A program made the translations under genes and the position numbers. A stretch of 56,647 bases of DNA from a bacterium (GTDB lineage Bacteria; Myxococcota_A; Bradymonadia; UBA7976; UBA1532), in the NCBI GenBank assembly GCA_030426085.1, contig JAUHYW010000073.1, forward strand, positions 1 to 56,647. The letters are read 5' to 3'. Within the stretch, counting starts at the first letter, position 1. Every line of letters begins with the position of its first letter. Of this stretch, positions 1 through 8,230 are shown piece by piece. Under the pieces are notes generated by a model. The model was not told the origin of the DNA. It saw only the letters and a program-made list of their open reading frames with translations, and searched no databases.

Positions 1-318
1 CGCCCAGCTTGTTCAAGCTCACCGACAGGTCCCGCCGGAGCTGCGCGTCGGCCGGGTCGCCCTCCACCAGCGCCCTCCGGATGTCCAGGCTCTCCTGGTA
101 TGCCTTCCGCGCCCCCTCCAGGTCGCCCGCCCGCTGCACCACGTCGCCCAGCTTGTTCAAGCTCACCGACAGGTCCCGCCGGAGCTGCGCGTCGGCCGGG
201 TCGGCCTCCACCAGCGCCCTGAAGATGTCCAGGCTCTCCTGGTATGCCTTCCGCGCCCCCTCCAGGTCGCCCGCCCGCTGCACCACGTCGCCCAGCTTGT
301 TCAAGCTCACCGACAGGT
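1..318 (-). repeat. 144-bp in-frame tandem repeats coding TPR units
   Basis: Units start at 1, 145 and 289, a period of exactly 144 bp (48 codons). The first two differ at only a handful of bases. The third diverges after about 30 bases, at the start of the array as transcribed. They continue beyond the left edge. Near identity at the DNA level indicates recent expansion by unequal recombination, as seen in fast-evolving sensor proteins. Confidence 0.9.
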
Positions 319-2650
319 CGCGCTGAGATCCGAGGGCATCCAACCGTGCGAGTCGGCGCGACAGCGCAACCGCTTGCTCGCACTCGGCGCGGGCCACCGC
401 CAGCTTCTCCTGGCCCAGCGCGGTCTCGCAGCGGGTCCCGTGCACCGTCATCCGGCTGCGCAGCACCCCCGACCCCTCGGCGTCGGCCGCCATCAGCACG
501 TCCAGCAGGCGCGCGCTCTCGTCGAGCAGCGTGCGCCGCACCGCGTGGCCGCCGGGCACGCCGCGCAAGTCGCTCTCGGCCGTCGTCTGAATCAGCATCG
601 CGACCTCGACCGCGTTGCCGATGGCCACCTCGGCCTGCGCCCTCGCCGCCTCGGCCTGCTGCCACTGCACCGCCGCGACCACCGCCACCGCCGCCGCGAC
701 CACCGCCAGCCCGGCCGCGATCTGCGCCCGGCGCCTCAGCGCCCGCTTCTTGCTCTCCTCCTCGGCCACCAGCCGGGCCACCTCGGCCTCGGCCGCCGCC
801 ATGAACGCCGCCACCTCGTCGGGCACGCCCGCCGCCAGATCCCGCCGCTGCCGCTCATCGAGCTCGTCCCCCCGCAGCCACTGCACCCGGGCCGCCGTCT
901 TCGGCAGCCAGTCGGCGCTGCGCCCCCGCTCGACCCACTGCCGGGCCGCCGCCGCCCGATCGACCCGGCGCTCCAGCACCGCCCGATCGCGCTCGATGGC
1001 CGCCGCCAGCCAGCCCCAGGCCGACAGCAGCGCCTCGTGGATCAGCTCGACCCGGGTCGCGTCGCCCCCGCCGCCGATGGTCACCAGCCGCACCGCGCCC
1101 GCCGGGCCGGGGCCGGCGCCCGAGAGGTGCCGCAGCGCGCGCTCGACGTCGGCCTCGTCGCCGGCGTCGGCGTCGCGCGCCGCCTGCACCAGCGCCGCGC
1201 GATCCATCGGCGCCCGAGTGTCGGCCGCGCCCCGCCCCGGGCGCACCAGCCGCAGCAGGATGCGCTCGGCCAGCGGGCGGTCGGCCGCGGGCAGCGCCGC
1301 GATACACCGATCGGCGCTCGCGCTCAGGGCCCCGCTCACCCCGCCCAGCGCGTCGTAGTCCTCCAGGCTCGGGGCCGGCGCCCGGGGCGACTCGCCGTCG
1401 GCCTCGACCCGGCGCCACAGCGCGTGGGCCACGTGGGCCACCAGCGGCAGCACCGCGCCGTCGTCCCGCCCGTCGCCGCCGATCCGCTGGCGGTCGAGCG
1501 CGTCGCGCACGATGCGCCGGGGCAGCGCCGGATCGGGCCACTCGATCTGCGACGGGGCCAGCGGCGCCTCGAGCGCGGCGCGCAGGTCGTCCTCTTTCAT
1601 CGCCATCAGCAGGTGCTGCGCGGCGTAGAGCCCGCACCGATCGGCCAGGGCCGGCATGCGGGCGATGCGGGGGGCGTAGTCGCTGCGCAGGGTCGTGATG
1701 AGCCGCAGCCCGCCCTCGGGCAGCGCGGCGGCCAGCAGCGCGTCGAGGCGGGCCAGCTCGGCGGGGCGCTCGGCGTCGGGGCGCAGAGCCTCTTCGAATT
1801 GATCGACCAGCAGCGCCAGCGGCGCGGGCGCGCGCTCGGCCAGCCACCACGCCAGCGCCCGGGGATCGCCCTCGGCCAGCTCGCCGTGCAGCGCCTCGAC
1901 CGCCTCGGGCTCGCCGCCCGGGATCAGCGCCCGGGCCAGCCCCCGCAGCGGGGACAGGCCGGGCCGGATGATCGCGAGGGTGTGCTTCACGAAGCCGCGC
2001 CGCCCGTCGCGCAGCAGCGGCAGCACGCCGGCCCGGGCCAGCGACGACTTGCCGTGCCCGCTCGCGCCCTCGATGCGCAGCCAGGGCTTCACCCGCAGGG
2101 CCTCGACGCAGCGGTCGATGTCGGCGCCCCGCCCGCCGAAGCCGGCCGCCTGCTCGACGGCGAACGGCCGCAGCCCGGGGAACGGGTTGCCGCCGGGCCA
2201 CTGCACGCCGCCGGGGTAGTGGGCCTCGGCTCGGGCTTCGGGCAGGCCCAGCGCGGCGGCCAGCCGGCGGATCGCGCCCGCCTGATCGGTCTGGATGAAC
2301 GACAGCCGCTTGAGCGGGCCGATGATCGCCGGCAGGTCGTCGCGGGGCTCGGTGATGACGGGGATGAGGGTGAGGTCCGCGGTGTGGCAGCGGTGGATGG
2401 CGGCCCGGAGCACGCCGAGGAACGACGGCTCGGCCAGCGCCCGGGGGGTCAGGAGCGCCAGGATCCGCGGCGCGTGCAGCGAGGTCTCGGCGAACCGCAC
2501 CGCGTCGCCGCCGTAGTCGAGGCCCACCGCGGCGCTGCGGGGGGCGAAGCCCAGCTCTTCGATCCGCCGGTGCAGCCAGCGGGGCCAGGCCTCCTCGCCC
2601 TCGGCGTGCAGGAGGGCGACGGTCGCGTCGGCGGGCGGGGTCGAGGTCAT
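1..2650 (-). CDS. TIR-STAND ATPase-TPR protein, 3' end cut by window edge
   Basis: About 883 codons are visible; the C-terminus lies outside the window. Residues ~5-150 read as a TIR-like domain (ILALLTPRALAEP, then LIPVITEP). A P-loop (EGASGHGKSSLA, about residue 191) and a Walker B (LLVDQFEEAL, about residue 276) mark a STAND/NACHT-type ATPase. One hydrophobic segment lies at about 637-660. From about residue 758 there are 48-residue TPR units of the type DLSVSLNKLGDV. Such proteins are sensors that oligomerise when ligand binds the repeats, and many act in phage defence or signalling. The Glu expected in NADase TIR domains is not evident (FLGVLRAAI in its place), so this TIR may be a protein-protein adaptor. 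The ATG at 2650 gives the full TIR strand order. The organism-level role is unknown. Confidence 0.8.
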   Translation of the reverse strand, partial: MTSTPPADATVALLHAEGEEAWPRWLHRRIEELGFAPRSAAVGLDYGGDAVRFAETSLHAPRILALLTPRALAEPSFLGVLRAAIHRCHTADLTLIPVITEPRDDLPAIIGPLKRLSFIQTDQAGAIRRLAAALGLPEARAEAHYPGGVQWPGGNPFPGLRPFAVEQAAGFGGRGADIDRCVEALRVKPWLRIEGASGHGKSSLARAGVLPLLRDGRRGFVKHTLAIIRPGLSPLRGLARALIPGGEPEAVEALHGELAEGDPRALAWWLAERAPAPLALLVDQFEEALRPDAERPAELARLDALLAAALPEGGLRLITTLRSDYAPRIARMPALADRCGLYAAQHLLMAMKEDDLRAALEAPLAPSQIEWPDPALPRRIVRDALDRQRIGGDGRDDGAVLPLVAHVAHALWRRVEADGESPRAPAPSLEDYDALGGVSGALSASADRCIAALPAADRPLAERILLRLVRPGRGAADTRAPMDRAALVQAARDADAGDEADVERALRHLSGAGPGPAGAVRLVTIGGGGDATRVELIHEALLSAWGWLAAAIERDRAVLERRVDRAAAARQWVERGRSADWLPKTAARVQWLRGDELDERQRRDLAAGVPDEVAAFMAAAEAEVARLVAEEESKKRALRRRAQIAAGLAVVAAAVAVVAAVQWQQAEAARAQAEVAIGNAVEVAMLIQTTAESDLRGVPGGHAVRRTLLDESARLLDVLMAADAEGSGVLRSRMTVHGTRCETALGQEKLAVARAECEQAVALSRRLARLDALGSQRDLSVSLNKLGDVVQRAGDLEGARKAYQESLDIFRALVEADPADAQLRRDLSVSLNKLGDVVQRAGDLEGARKAYQESLDIRRALVEGDPADAQLRRDLSVSLNKLG

Positions 2651-2841
2651 GGTCGGGGGATATCACGGGGGCGCCCGCCGGGGGATGACACAGGTATTAC
2701 AGCCATGTCCGGTCGCGGTACAGCGGCGCCCGAGGCCGGCGCAGGCACCCGGGTTTTGATTGAACGACCGTCGATCGGGTCCCGGACCTCGGCGGCGTTC
2801 ATTCGTTCCAACCAGAGAAGCGTCACGCATCACAAGTGAGT

Positions 2842-3330
2842 GAGAGCGTTCGAATTCGATCGGGGTCCAGGAGGCGCCTGGTTTTTATTCGTTCGAATTC
2901 GGGCGGGGTCCCGGGGGGCGAACAGCGATCGTTCGTTCGAATTCGGGCGGGTCCGGGAGGCGCTCGGCCGTCGTTCGTTCGAACTGGCTGAGGGTCTTTC
3001 ATCCTACGCCAGTTAGAAGGATCGAATTCGGGCGGGGGTCCGAGAGGCGACCGGCGATCGTTCGTTCGAACTGGCTGTGGGTCTCTCATCCTGAGTCAGT
3101 CATAACGATCGAAATCGAGGGGGTCCGAGAGGCGGCCGGCGATCGTACGTTCGAACGGGTCGAGGGTCTGGCATCACACTTCAGTTGGAAAGACCGGATT
3201 CGGGCAGGGTTCGGCGAGCGCCGGGCGATCGATCTTTCGAATTTCGGGGGGTCTGGGGGCTGATCGGCGGTCGATCGATATAACTCAGTGAAGGTCTGCC
3301 ATCACAATCTGGTTCGAGCGGCCGGACGCG
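2842..3330. repeat. degenerate array of alternating ~43-bp A and B units
   Basis: The region 2651-3585 has no convincing gene. In it, A units (TTCGAATTCGGGCGGGGTCC plus a GAGGCG...GGCGATCG tail) start near 2848, 2890, 2935 and 3021. B units (TTCGAACTGGCTGAGGGTC plus TCATCC...) start near 2978 and 3065. More decayed A/B pairs follow to about 3330, with a combined period of 85-87 bp. The clearest B unit carries a 7-bp inverted repeat, AACTGGC...GCCAGTT. TTCGAA and GATCGATC palindromes recur. The array is not CRISPR, because there are no constant repeats with unique spacers. Confidence 0.7.
2867..2886 (+). terminator. short GC hairpin with T-run inside repeat array
   Basis: CCAGG (2867-2871), a 5-nt loop and CCTGG (2877-2881) are followed by TTTTTATT. 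This has the form of a Rho-independent terminator on the plus strand, although no plus-strand gene is seen upstream. It may be an accident of the repeat unit. Confidence 0.3.
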
Positions 3331-3585
3331 AGCCGGGCTCGGGGGGTGATCGGCGCCCGATCGCTCGAGCGCAGACCGGGCGCGGGGGGTGATCGGCGGT
3401 CGGTCGCTCGAGTCGCATGAAGGCGCGCGGTGCGATCTGATTCGAAGCGGCGCGCGCCCGCCGACTCCGGAGGGTCGACAGCGGTCGTGCGCTCGGCCGG
3501 CGGCGAGATCTCGCGGGCCATCGGCGGTCACCCGATGGGGGGTGCTCGGAGCAGGGCAGCCGGCTCCGGGGGCCTGGGGGTGTCA

Positions 3586-3614
3586 TTGACCTGACGCCCG
3601 CCCGGCGCTACCTT
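3586..3614 (+). promoter_or_regulatory. vegetative promoter for lipoprotein-protease operon
   Basis: TTGACC at 3586-3591, a 17-bp spacer and TACCTT at 3609-3614. This places the start of transcription about 40 bp before the ATG at 3660. The -10 has the TAnnnT form also seen at other putative promoters in this window. Confidence 0.5.
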
Positions 3615-3659
3615 CGAGGCAGGGTACGGCGCCGGGCAGCGCCCGGCGGGAGGTGCGCG

Positions 3660-4472
3660 ATGAGATACGGCGGCTTCGCGGCCCTGTGCGCGGCGCTCGC
3701 CCTGCTCGGGTGCGGGGGCGAGGACGGCGGCTCCGGATCGGGCGACCCCGAGCGCTACGAGAGCCGATACAACGGGGTCATGCTCTTCAACACCACCGGC
3801 CTCGACGCCTTCTTCAGCTTCAACTGGCTCCACCACGGCGCCACCTTCGGCTTCATCAACCACCCCCTCGACGACGACCTCCAGCCGCTGCCCGCCTATC
3901 GGGAGCTGGTCATCAACACCGGCACACCCAGCGTCTTCCGGGTCTGGCCCGCTCCGCAATCGGGCGCCCTCCAGATCCGGTGGGGCGTGTCGGCCGAGAC
4001 GCCGTTCGAGGCCCGCACGCTCTTCACCGACGACGTCCTGCCCGCGCGCCTGCGCTTCGACGAGTACACGATCGACGACACCGGCGCCCGGCGTCACGCG
4101 CCCGGCCGGCAGTGGGAGGGCGAGGCCGAGTGGGAGGTCTTCGCCGCCGATCTGGTCACCGGCGCCCTGTGGGCCCGCTTCGACGGCACGCTGTGGCCGG
4201 TCGACGGCGAGGGCGAGCCGCGTCGGCTGCGCACCGAGCTGGTCGCGGTCATGATCGCCTGGGATTGCGTATGGGAAGTCGAGTCGGGGGTGCCGACCAT
4301 CGACAAGCGGCTCACGGCTTCGGCCCCGCCCGGCCGAGCCGACGCGTGCTCCGACCTTTGGGAGCAGATGAAGGCGACCCCGCCCCACCCCGACGCGCCA
4401 CCGGTGCCGCCCTTCGCCACCCGCTTCAACCACGTGCCCCCCCGCTGGCCCGGCCTGGACCGCGACCTGTGA
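3660..4472 (+). CDS. lipoprotein of unknown function, coupled to protease
   Basis: 270 aa. It starts with a short type II signal peptide ending in LALLGCGGEDGG, so Cys is lipidated and the Gly/Asp/Ser stretch is a tether. The mature part has many aromatic residues and looks beta-rich (FNTTGLDAFFSFNWLHHG; DCVWEVESGVPT). I do not recognise a family. A GGAGG lies just upstream of the ATG. Its stop overlaps the GTG start of the metalloprotease by four bases (GTGA, 4469-4472), so the two are translationally coupled. It may be a substrate, inhibitor or targeting partner of the protease; this is inference from the coupling only. The stretch near residue 200 (AVMIAWDCVWEVES) has no recognisable catalytic motif. 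Confidence 0.8.
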   Translation: MRYGGFAALCAALALLGCGGEDGGSGSGDPERYESRYNGVMLFNTTGLDAFFSFNWLHHGATFGFINHPLDDDLQPLPAYRELVINTGTPSVFRVWPAPQSGALQIRWGVSAETPFEARTLFTDDVLPARLRFDEYTIDDTGARRHAPGRQWEGEAEWEVFAADLVTGALWARFDGTLWPVDGEGEPRRLRTELVAVMIAWDCVWEVESGVPTIDKRLTASAPPGRADACSDLWEQMKATPPHPDAPPVPPFATRFNHVPPRWPGLDRDL

Positions 4473-5659
4473 GGGTGGCCGGGTGGACCGGGCTCCTGCT
4501 GCTGATCCTGCTCCCGGGCGGCCCGGCCGCGGCCTACGAGTACCACCACTGCATGGGCCACGCGACGCGCTGGGCGTCCAACCCTCAGCTCGAGATCGAC
4601 GCCTGCACGGTCACCGGCGAGCAGCTCAGCGCGGTCCGCAACATGCTCTGGAGCTGGAACGACATCGGCGGCACCGACCTCCAGATCCGGCATGTGGAGC
4701 GCGGCCGCTGCGGCGCCCGGGTGGGCGATGGGCAGAATACGATCACGATCGTGCCGGCGGCCGCCATCGACGGCGCCCTCGGCTTGACCATGAGGCGCTA
4801 CGCCGGTTTCTGCGGCGGGCCGCTGGCCTTCATGGCGAGCGATCGCATCATCGAGGCCGACGTCCTGATCCGGCGATTTTCGGGGCACGAAGAGCCGCCC
4901 TCCAACTGCCCCGCCGGCAATCCGATCGCGCAGTTGTGGACCCGGCGCCCGTGCTGCGAGGCGTGGAGCGGCACCACCTTCCGGGCGACGGTGCTGCACG
5001 AGCTGGGGCACTTCCTCGGGTTGAACCACGAGGACGACACCCTGGCGGTCATGATGTCGACCCAGGGCGAGGCCCGCTACTGCGCCGAGCGGCCGTGGGG
5101 CCCGATGCCGGACGACATCGCCGGCGTCCGCCGGCTCTATGGTCGCAACCGCGACGCCATCCGCGAGCTGAGCGCGGTCAGTCAGCGGCACATCGGCCCG
5201 GATCTGCTCTTTGGTGTAGGGCAGCGGCCGACTGATCGGGCGCTGGGTCGCATGCCCCCCGGGCTGGCCGCCCCGCTGCGCGCCGAGTCGCTGCCCCAGC
5301 CGGACGAACTCGACCGCGAGGGCTGCCCGGGCCAGCTCGTCCCGGTGCAGTACGCCGTCGCCAACCGGGGCACCCTCACCGGCCGCTACCGGGTCCTGTG
5401 GTGGGCCTCTGCCGACCGCCACCTCTCGCCGGACGACGTCCTGCTCGGCACCACCCCCTGGCGAGGCATCAGCCGGGAGCTGATCTCCACCGCCTACGAC
5501 ACCGTCCCGATCAGCCAGCGCCTCCCGCCGGACCGCGCCCACCGCCTGCTGTACAGCATCGAGCCGGCGTGGGGCTGGGGCGTCGAGCGGCGGACCGGCG
5601 ATCAGATCGGCGTCCTGCCCGGCACCCTCACCCGGCTGAGCCCCGACGCCTGCCGCTGA
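4469..5659 (+). CDS. secreted matrixin-type zinc metalloprotease
   Basis: 396 aa from the GTG at 4469. The hydrophobic signal segment (GLLLLILLPGGPAAA) shows it is exported. The zinc site HELGHFLGLNH places ligands at His177, His181 and His187 and the catalytic base at Glu178. It is followed by a Met-turn (VMMSTQG) and the matrixin closing motif DDIAGVRRLYG. Eight or more Cys residues suggest disulfides outside the cytoplasm. The last ~150 residues form an extra domain of unknown function with a beta-like pattern. There is no clear Cys-switch propeptide, so control of activity may differ from animal MMPs. It overlaps the upstream lipoprotein gene by 4 bp. It probably cleaves extracellular proteins. 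Confidence 0.88.
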   Translation: MRVAGWTGLLLLILLPGGPAAAYEYHHCMGHATRWASNPQLEIDACTVTGEQLSAVRNMLWSWNDIGGTDLQIRHVERGRCGARVGDGQNTITIVPAAAIDGALGLTMRRYAGFCGGPLAFMASDRIIEADVLIRRFSGHEEPPSNCPAGNPIAQLWTRRPCCEAWSGTTFRATVLHELGHFLGLNHEDDTLAVMMSTQGEARYCAERPWGPMPDDIAGVRRLYGRNRDAIRELSAVSQRHIGPDLLFGVGQRPTDRALGRMPPGLAAPLRAESLPQPDELDREGCPGQLVPVQYAVANRGTLTGRYRVLWWASADRHLSPDDVLLGTTPWRGISRELISTAYDTVPISQRLPPDRAHRLLYSIEPAWGWGVERRTGDQIGVLPGTLTRLSPDACR

Positions 5660-5745
5660 CCGCGGCCATCGGCCGCCGACGCTCGGCTTCGGCGTGGACT
5701 CCGAGGCGCTGTTCGAGTGGGCCGGCGCCTCGATACGGACCGGGC

Positions 5746-5762
5746 CCCCGCGCTCCGCGGGG
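5746..5762 (+). terminator. GC-rich hairpin downstream of protease gene
   Basis: CCCCGCG, CTC loop, CGCGGGG: a perfect 7-bp stem 87 bp after the protease stop codon. There is no T-tract, so it is either a weak terminator or an mRNA 3'-end stabiliser. Confidence 0.35.
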
Positions 5763-5840
5763 CGGATCTCAGGCGAGATAAGTTGAGCCGGAGGCCCGAG
5801 TCGGGGCAAAAGGGGGCACAACCGAATCTGGAGACGCAGC

Positions 5841-6512
5841 ATGCGCAGCTCGATGAGACGACTGACGGTATCGATCCCCCTGGCGGCCCTGCTCGCCCTG
5901 ACCCTGGCGGCCTGCGGCGGCGAAGGCGGCGGCGGCGACGGCAACGGGGGCAGCGGCGGGTCCGACGGCAACGACGGGGGCATGGGCGGCAGCGGCGGCA
6001 CCGGCGGGGGCAACCCGGCGGGCATGGCCACCGGCGAGGGCCCGTGCGGGGCGGCCGAGGATTGCGCCGGCGATGTCTGCGTGGCCCTCATCGACGGGGA
6101 CAACCCCCCGATCTACTGCTCCGAGCAGTGCCCCGACGGCGCCTGCCCCGACGGCTTCTACTGTGACGACCAGACCTTCTCCCTCGCCGGCCTGAGCTTC
6201 TGCCGCTTCGGCGCCACCGAGCCGGAGATGCCCGAGACCCCGGCCGAGCCGCCCCGCCTGCCCTGCCGGGAGGACGCCGACTGCGAGGATGGCCTCGTCT
6301 GCGGCACCTTCATGGGCGAGCGGGACTGCACCATCCCCTGCGCGATGGAGGACGACTGCACGCCGCCGTCGCTCGGCGGCATCACCCTCGATCTGGCCAC
6401 CTGCGGGCAGGACGAGGGCGAGGATCGCATGATCTGCGTGCCCGACACCGACTGCTACCCCGACCCGATCGCCGCCGGCTGCGTGCAGGGCTTCCCCGGC
6501 CCCGGGTTCTGA
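5841..6512 (+). CDS. Gly-rich, Cys-rich lipoprotein
   Basis: 223 aa. The signal peptide ends with a clear lipobox (TLAACGGEG). A flexible ~40-residue Gly/Asp/Ser/Asn tether follows (GGSGGSDGNDGGMGGSGG). The rest holds two Cys-rich modules of the type CGAAEDCAGDVCVALIDG and CREDADCEDGLVCGTFMG, each followed by a CS/CTIPC-like stretch. These resemble the small disulfide-knot modules common in Myxococcota surface proteins; I cannot name a family. Met-5 (5853) is an alternative start with the same lipobox. Likely anchored on the outer side of a membrane, ligand unknown. Confidence 0.8.
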   Translation: MRSSMRRLTVSIPLAALLALTLAACGGEGGGGDGNGGSGGSDGNDGGMGGSGGTGGGNPAGMATGEGPCGAAEDCAGDVCVALIDGDNPPIYCSEQCPDGACPDGFYCDDQTFSLAGLSFCRFGATEPEMPETPAEPPRLPCREDADCEDGLVCGTFMGERDCTIPCAMEDDCTPPSLGGITLDLATCGQDEGEDRMICVPDTDCYPDPIAAGCVQGFPGPGF

Positions 6513-6520
6513 TCCCATCG

Positions 6521-6550
6521 GGCCCGGCCCGGCCCGGCCCGGCCCGGCCC
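6521..6550. repeat. GGCCC x6 simple repeat
   Basis: Six perfect GGCCC pentamers begin 9 bp after the stop codon of the preceding lipoprotein gene. They are likely prone to slippage. A role in termination is possible but unsupported. Confidence 0.85.
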
Positions 6551-6580
6551 GACCCGAAAGCCGACACCGTCAAACGGAGA

Positions 6581-6609
6581 TTGCTTCGTGGGTCGGGGTT
6601 GGCTAGCCT
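6581..6609 (+). promoter_or_regulatory. possible promoter for small gene at 6646
   Basis: TTGCTT at 6581-6586, a 17-bp spacer and TAGCCT at 6604-6609. The -35 is poor, but the spacing and the TAnnnT -10 fit the other promoters here. Confidence 0.35.
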
Positions 6610-6645
6610 CATCGACCGGCACCCACGGCGACGAGGCAACCCCCG

Positions 6646-6984
6646 ATGGACCGAGACGAGTTCGAATGGCTCCGGGACCACCCGGGGAAGCGGATTCGGG
6701 GCGATCTCGTGCTGCGCCGCAGCGGCGGCCGGTATCAGGGGTCGGTCGAGATCGAGGGGGCCGATCGACCGATGACGCTGCACGCGCGCTTCGTGCCCGA
6801 TCGGGACGATCTCATCAGCTTCCAGCGACCGGACATTGAAGCTGACCAGGGATCGCGCAGACCGATTCGCCGAGGACAAGGCGCGAGACGCAGACGCTGC
6901 CGGGGGCAACGGCAAGTCGAGCAACGCCGTCATCGGCGAATCGGGCCAGCGAGCACGGTCAGATTCAGTGTCTGGTTGCTGTAG
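6646..6984 (+). pseudogene. small gene interrupted by a palindromic repeat element
   Basis: The frame encodes 112 residues. The first ~64 (MDRDEFEWLRDHPGKRIRGD through DDLISFQRPDIEA) have ordinary composition for a compact acidic beta-rich protein. From about 6845 the translation turns into Arg-rich sequence. This change coincides with an inverted-repeat element at 6862-6944, and the frame then stops at 6984. I infer that the original 3' end was replaced when the element was inserted or recombined. No clear ribosome binding site precedes the ATG. The family is not recognised. It could still be expressed as a short protein with a basic tail. Confidence 0.5.
6862..6944. repeat. 83-bp inverted-repeat element
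   Basis: CCGATTCGCCGA (6862-6873) and its perfect complement TCGGCGAATCGG (6933-6944) flank a GC-rich core with GGCAAGTCGAGCAACGCCG. The form matches the short interspersed palindromes found in many copies in GC-rich proteobacterial genomes. Its copy number in this genome cannot be seen from one window. Confidence 0.65.
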
Positions 6985-7115
6985 ACGTGGTCGTCGCCGG
7001 GGTGGGTCCGATCTGCCGGCTCGACATCCGCGGCGCGCGCCACCGGGGCGCCGGGCGGACGCACAAGCACAGCCTGCGCGGCCGGACCTGCCCCGTCTCG
7101 AACCTGCCTCACGCC

Positions 7116-7140
7116 GTCGAGCGCCCCGAGTGCGCTCGAC
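7116..7140. repeat. 9-bp perfect hairpin
   Basis: GTCGAGCGC, a 7-nt loop and GCGCTCGAC. It lies between the two larger inverted-repeat elements in the gene-free stretch 6985-7465. Confidence 0.6.
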
Positions 7141-7209
7141 TGGATCTCGACGACGCCCTCGGTCACTTCTGTGGCATGGCCCGCATCACACACGACGGCG
7201 GCATCAGGA

Positions 7210-7440
7210 CCCGGCAAGAAACAACTCGGGGCTGCGGCCGCCATCTCGACCCCCATTCGCCGCTTACCTCCTCGCGCACTTCCTCGACGCACCTCCTGGT
7301 GCGCTCGCCCTTTCGGGCTACGCGCCGGGCCTACGCCCCGTCGGGTCGCGGGCTTGGCCCCCTTCGTCGTGCGCTGCGGGGGCGCTGGCGACTGGGGGCC
7401 GACCTGGCGCCCTCGCCTGGCCGAGTTGTTTCTTGCCGGG
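7210..7440. repeat. 231-bp MITE-like element with 20-bp terminal inverted repeats
   Basis: CCCGGCAAGAAACAACTCGG (7210-7229) is the exact reverse complement of 7421-7440. The interior has no gene. It contains GC-rich palindromic strings such as GGGCTACGCGCCGGGCCTACGCCCCG. The right end lies 25 bp before the DUF1828-like start codon, so the element supplies that gene's upstream region. No target-site duplication is obvious. A non-autonomous transposable or REP-type element is the simplest reading. Confidence 0.6.
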
Positions 7441-7465
7441 CCCTCGCGCTGGACGAGGAGGGCGG

Positions 7466-8230
7466 ATGACGTCGGCCTCCGATCCCCTGCTCGCCATCAT
7501 CGAAGGCGCCCGGCTGGTCCGGGCGGTCGACCGGGTGCGCCGGGGGCACCTGCGCATCGAGACCCCGTTCTGCCTGCCCGACAACAGCTTCGTCGATGTC
7601 TACCTGCCGCGGGCCGAGGGCGACGGGCCGGGCGCGCTGACCGACTTCGGGGCGACGGTCGACTGGCTGCGCTCGGCCGGCGTCGAGCTGCGGGGCCGGC
7701 GGCGGGACATCTTGAAGGGCACCCTCGACGCGCTGGACGTCGAGTTCGAAGGCGAGGCGCTGCGGGCCCGGTTCGACGCGCCGCAGGCGCTGCCCGACGC
7801 CATCGTGCGGCTGGGGCAGGCGTGCAGCCGGGTGGCCGATCTGATCTTCACCCGCCGGGCGCGCCGGCCGTCGTCGTTCCGGGAGGACGTGGGTATCTTC
7901 CTCGAGACGCTGCCGATCCGGGTCGAGGCGAAGCGCACGCTGAAGGGCGCCCGGGGGCCGGTGGTCGTCGACTTCGTGGCCTTCGGGGGCGGGCGCGACT
8001 CGGCGATCCTCACCCTGACGTCGCGCAGCCGGGGGCACGCGGTGAACGCCGCCAAGGCCGTCTTCGCCAAGTGGTACGACCTGCGCGGGCGCGACGAGCA
8101 GCGGTTGACCGTCTTCGACGATCGCTTCGAGGTCTACGAGCGGGGCGATCTCGATCGCCTGGGCGACGTGTCGCTGGTGCTGCCCGCCAGCGCCCGGGGC
8201 CGCCTGCGCGAGCGGCTCATGGCCGCCTGA
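7466..8230 (+). CDS. DUF1828-like protein
   Basis: 254 aa from the ATG at 7466, with GAGGAGGGC just upstream. The N-terminal half (ETPFCLPDNSFVDVYLP, then GALTDFGATVDWLRSAGVEL) matches the pattern of DUF1828, where a TPF...D...IYL strand pair is followed by a LTDDG-like turn. The C-terminal half (VVVDFVAFGG...ILTLTSRSRG...AKAVFAKWYDLRG) resembles the DUF1829 region usually fused to it. The molecular role of this family is unknown. It has no membrane segment and is probably cytoplasmic. Its 3' end overlaps the convergent thiolase-TIR gene by 14 bp. The neighbourhood of repeats and TIR genes suggests an accessory island. The longer upstream frame through the 231-bp element is not used. Confidence 0.65.
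   Translation: MTSASDPLLAIIEGARLVRAVDRVRRGHLRIETPFCLPDNSFVDVYLPRAEGDGPGALTDFGATVDWLRSAGVELRGRRRDILKGTLDALDVEFEGEALRARFDAPQALPDAIVRLGQACSRVADLIFTRRARRPSSFREDVGIFLETLPIRVEAKRTLKGARGPVVVDFVAFGGGRDSAILTLTSRSRGHAVNAAKAVFAKWYDLRGRDEQRLTVFDDRFEVYERGDLDRLGDVSLVLPASARGRLRERLMAA

Noticed and set aside
374-2839. 821-codon plus-strand frame opposite the TIR-STAND gene
   Set aside because: Arg/Pro/Gly-rich shadow; the minus strand has P-loop, Walker B and TPR motifs.
2842-3330. CRISPR array
   Set aside because: Repeats are degenerate and contiguous, without uniform spacers; no cas genes.
6836-7465. Upstream extension of the DUF1828-like frame
   Set aside because: It runs through the inverted-repeat elements with Arg/Pro-rich translation; the ATG at 7466 has a ribosome site.
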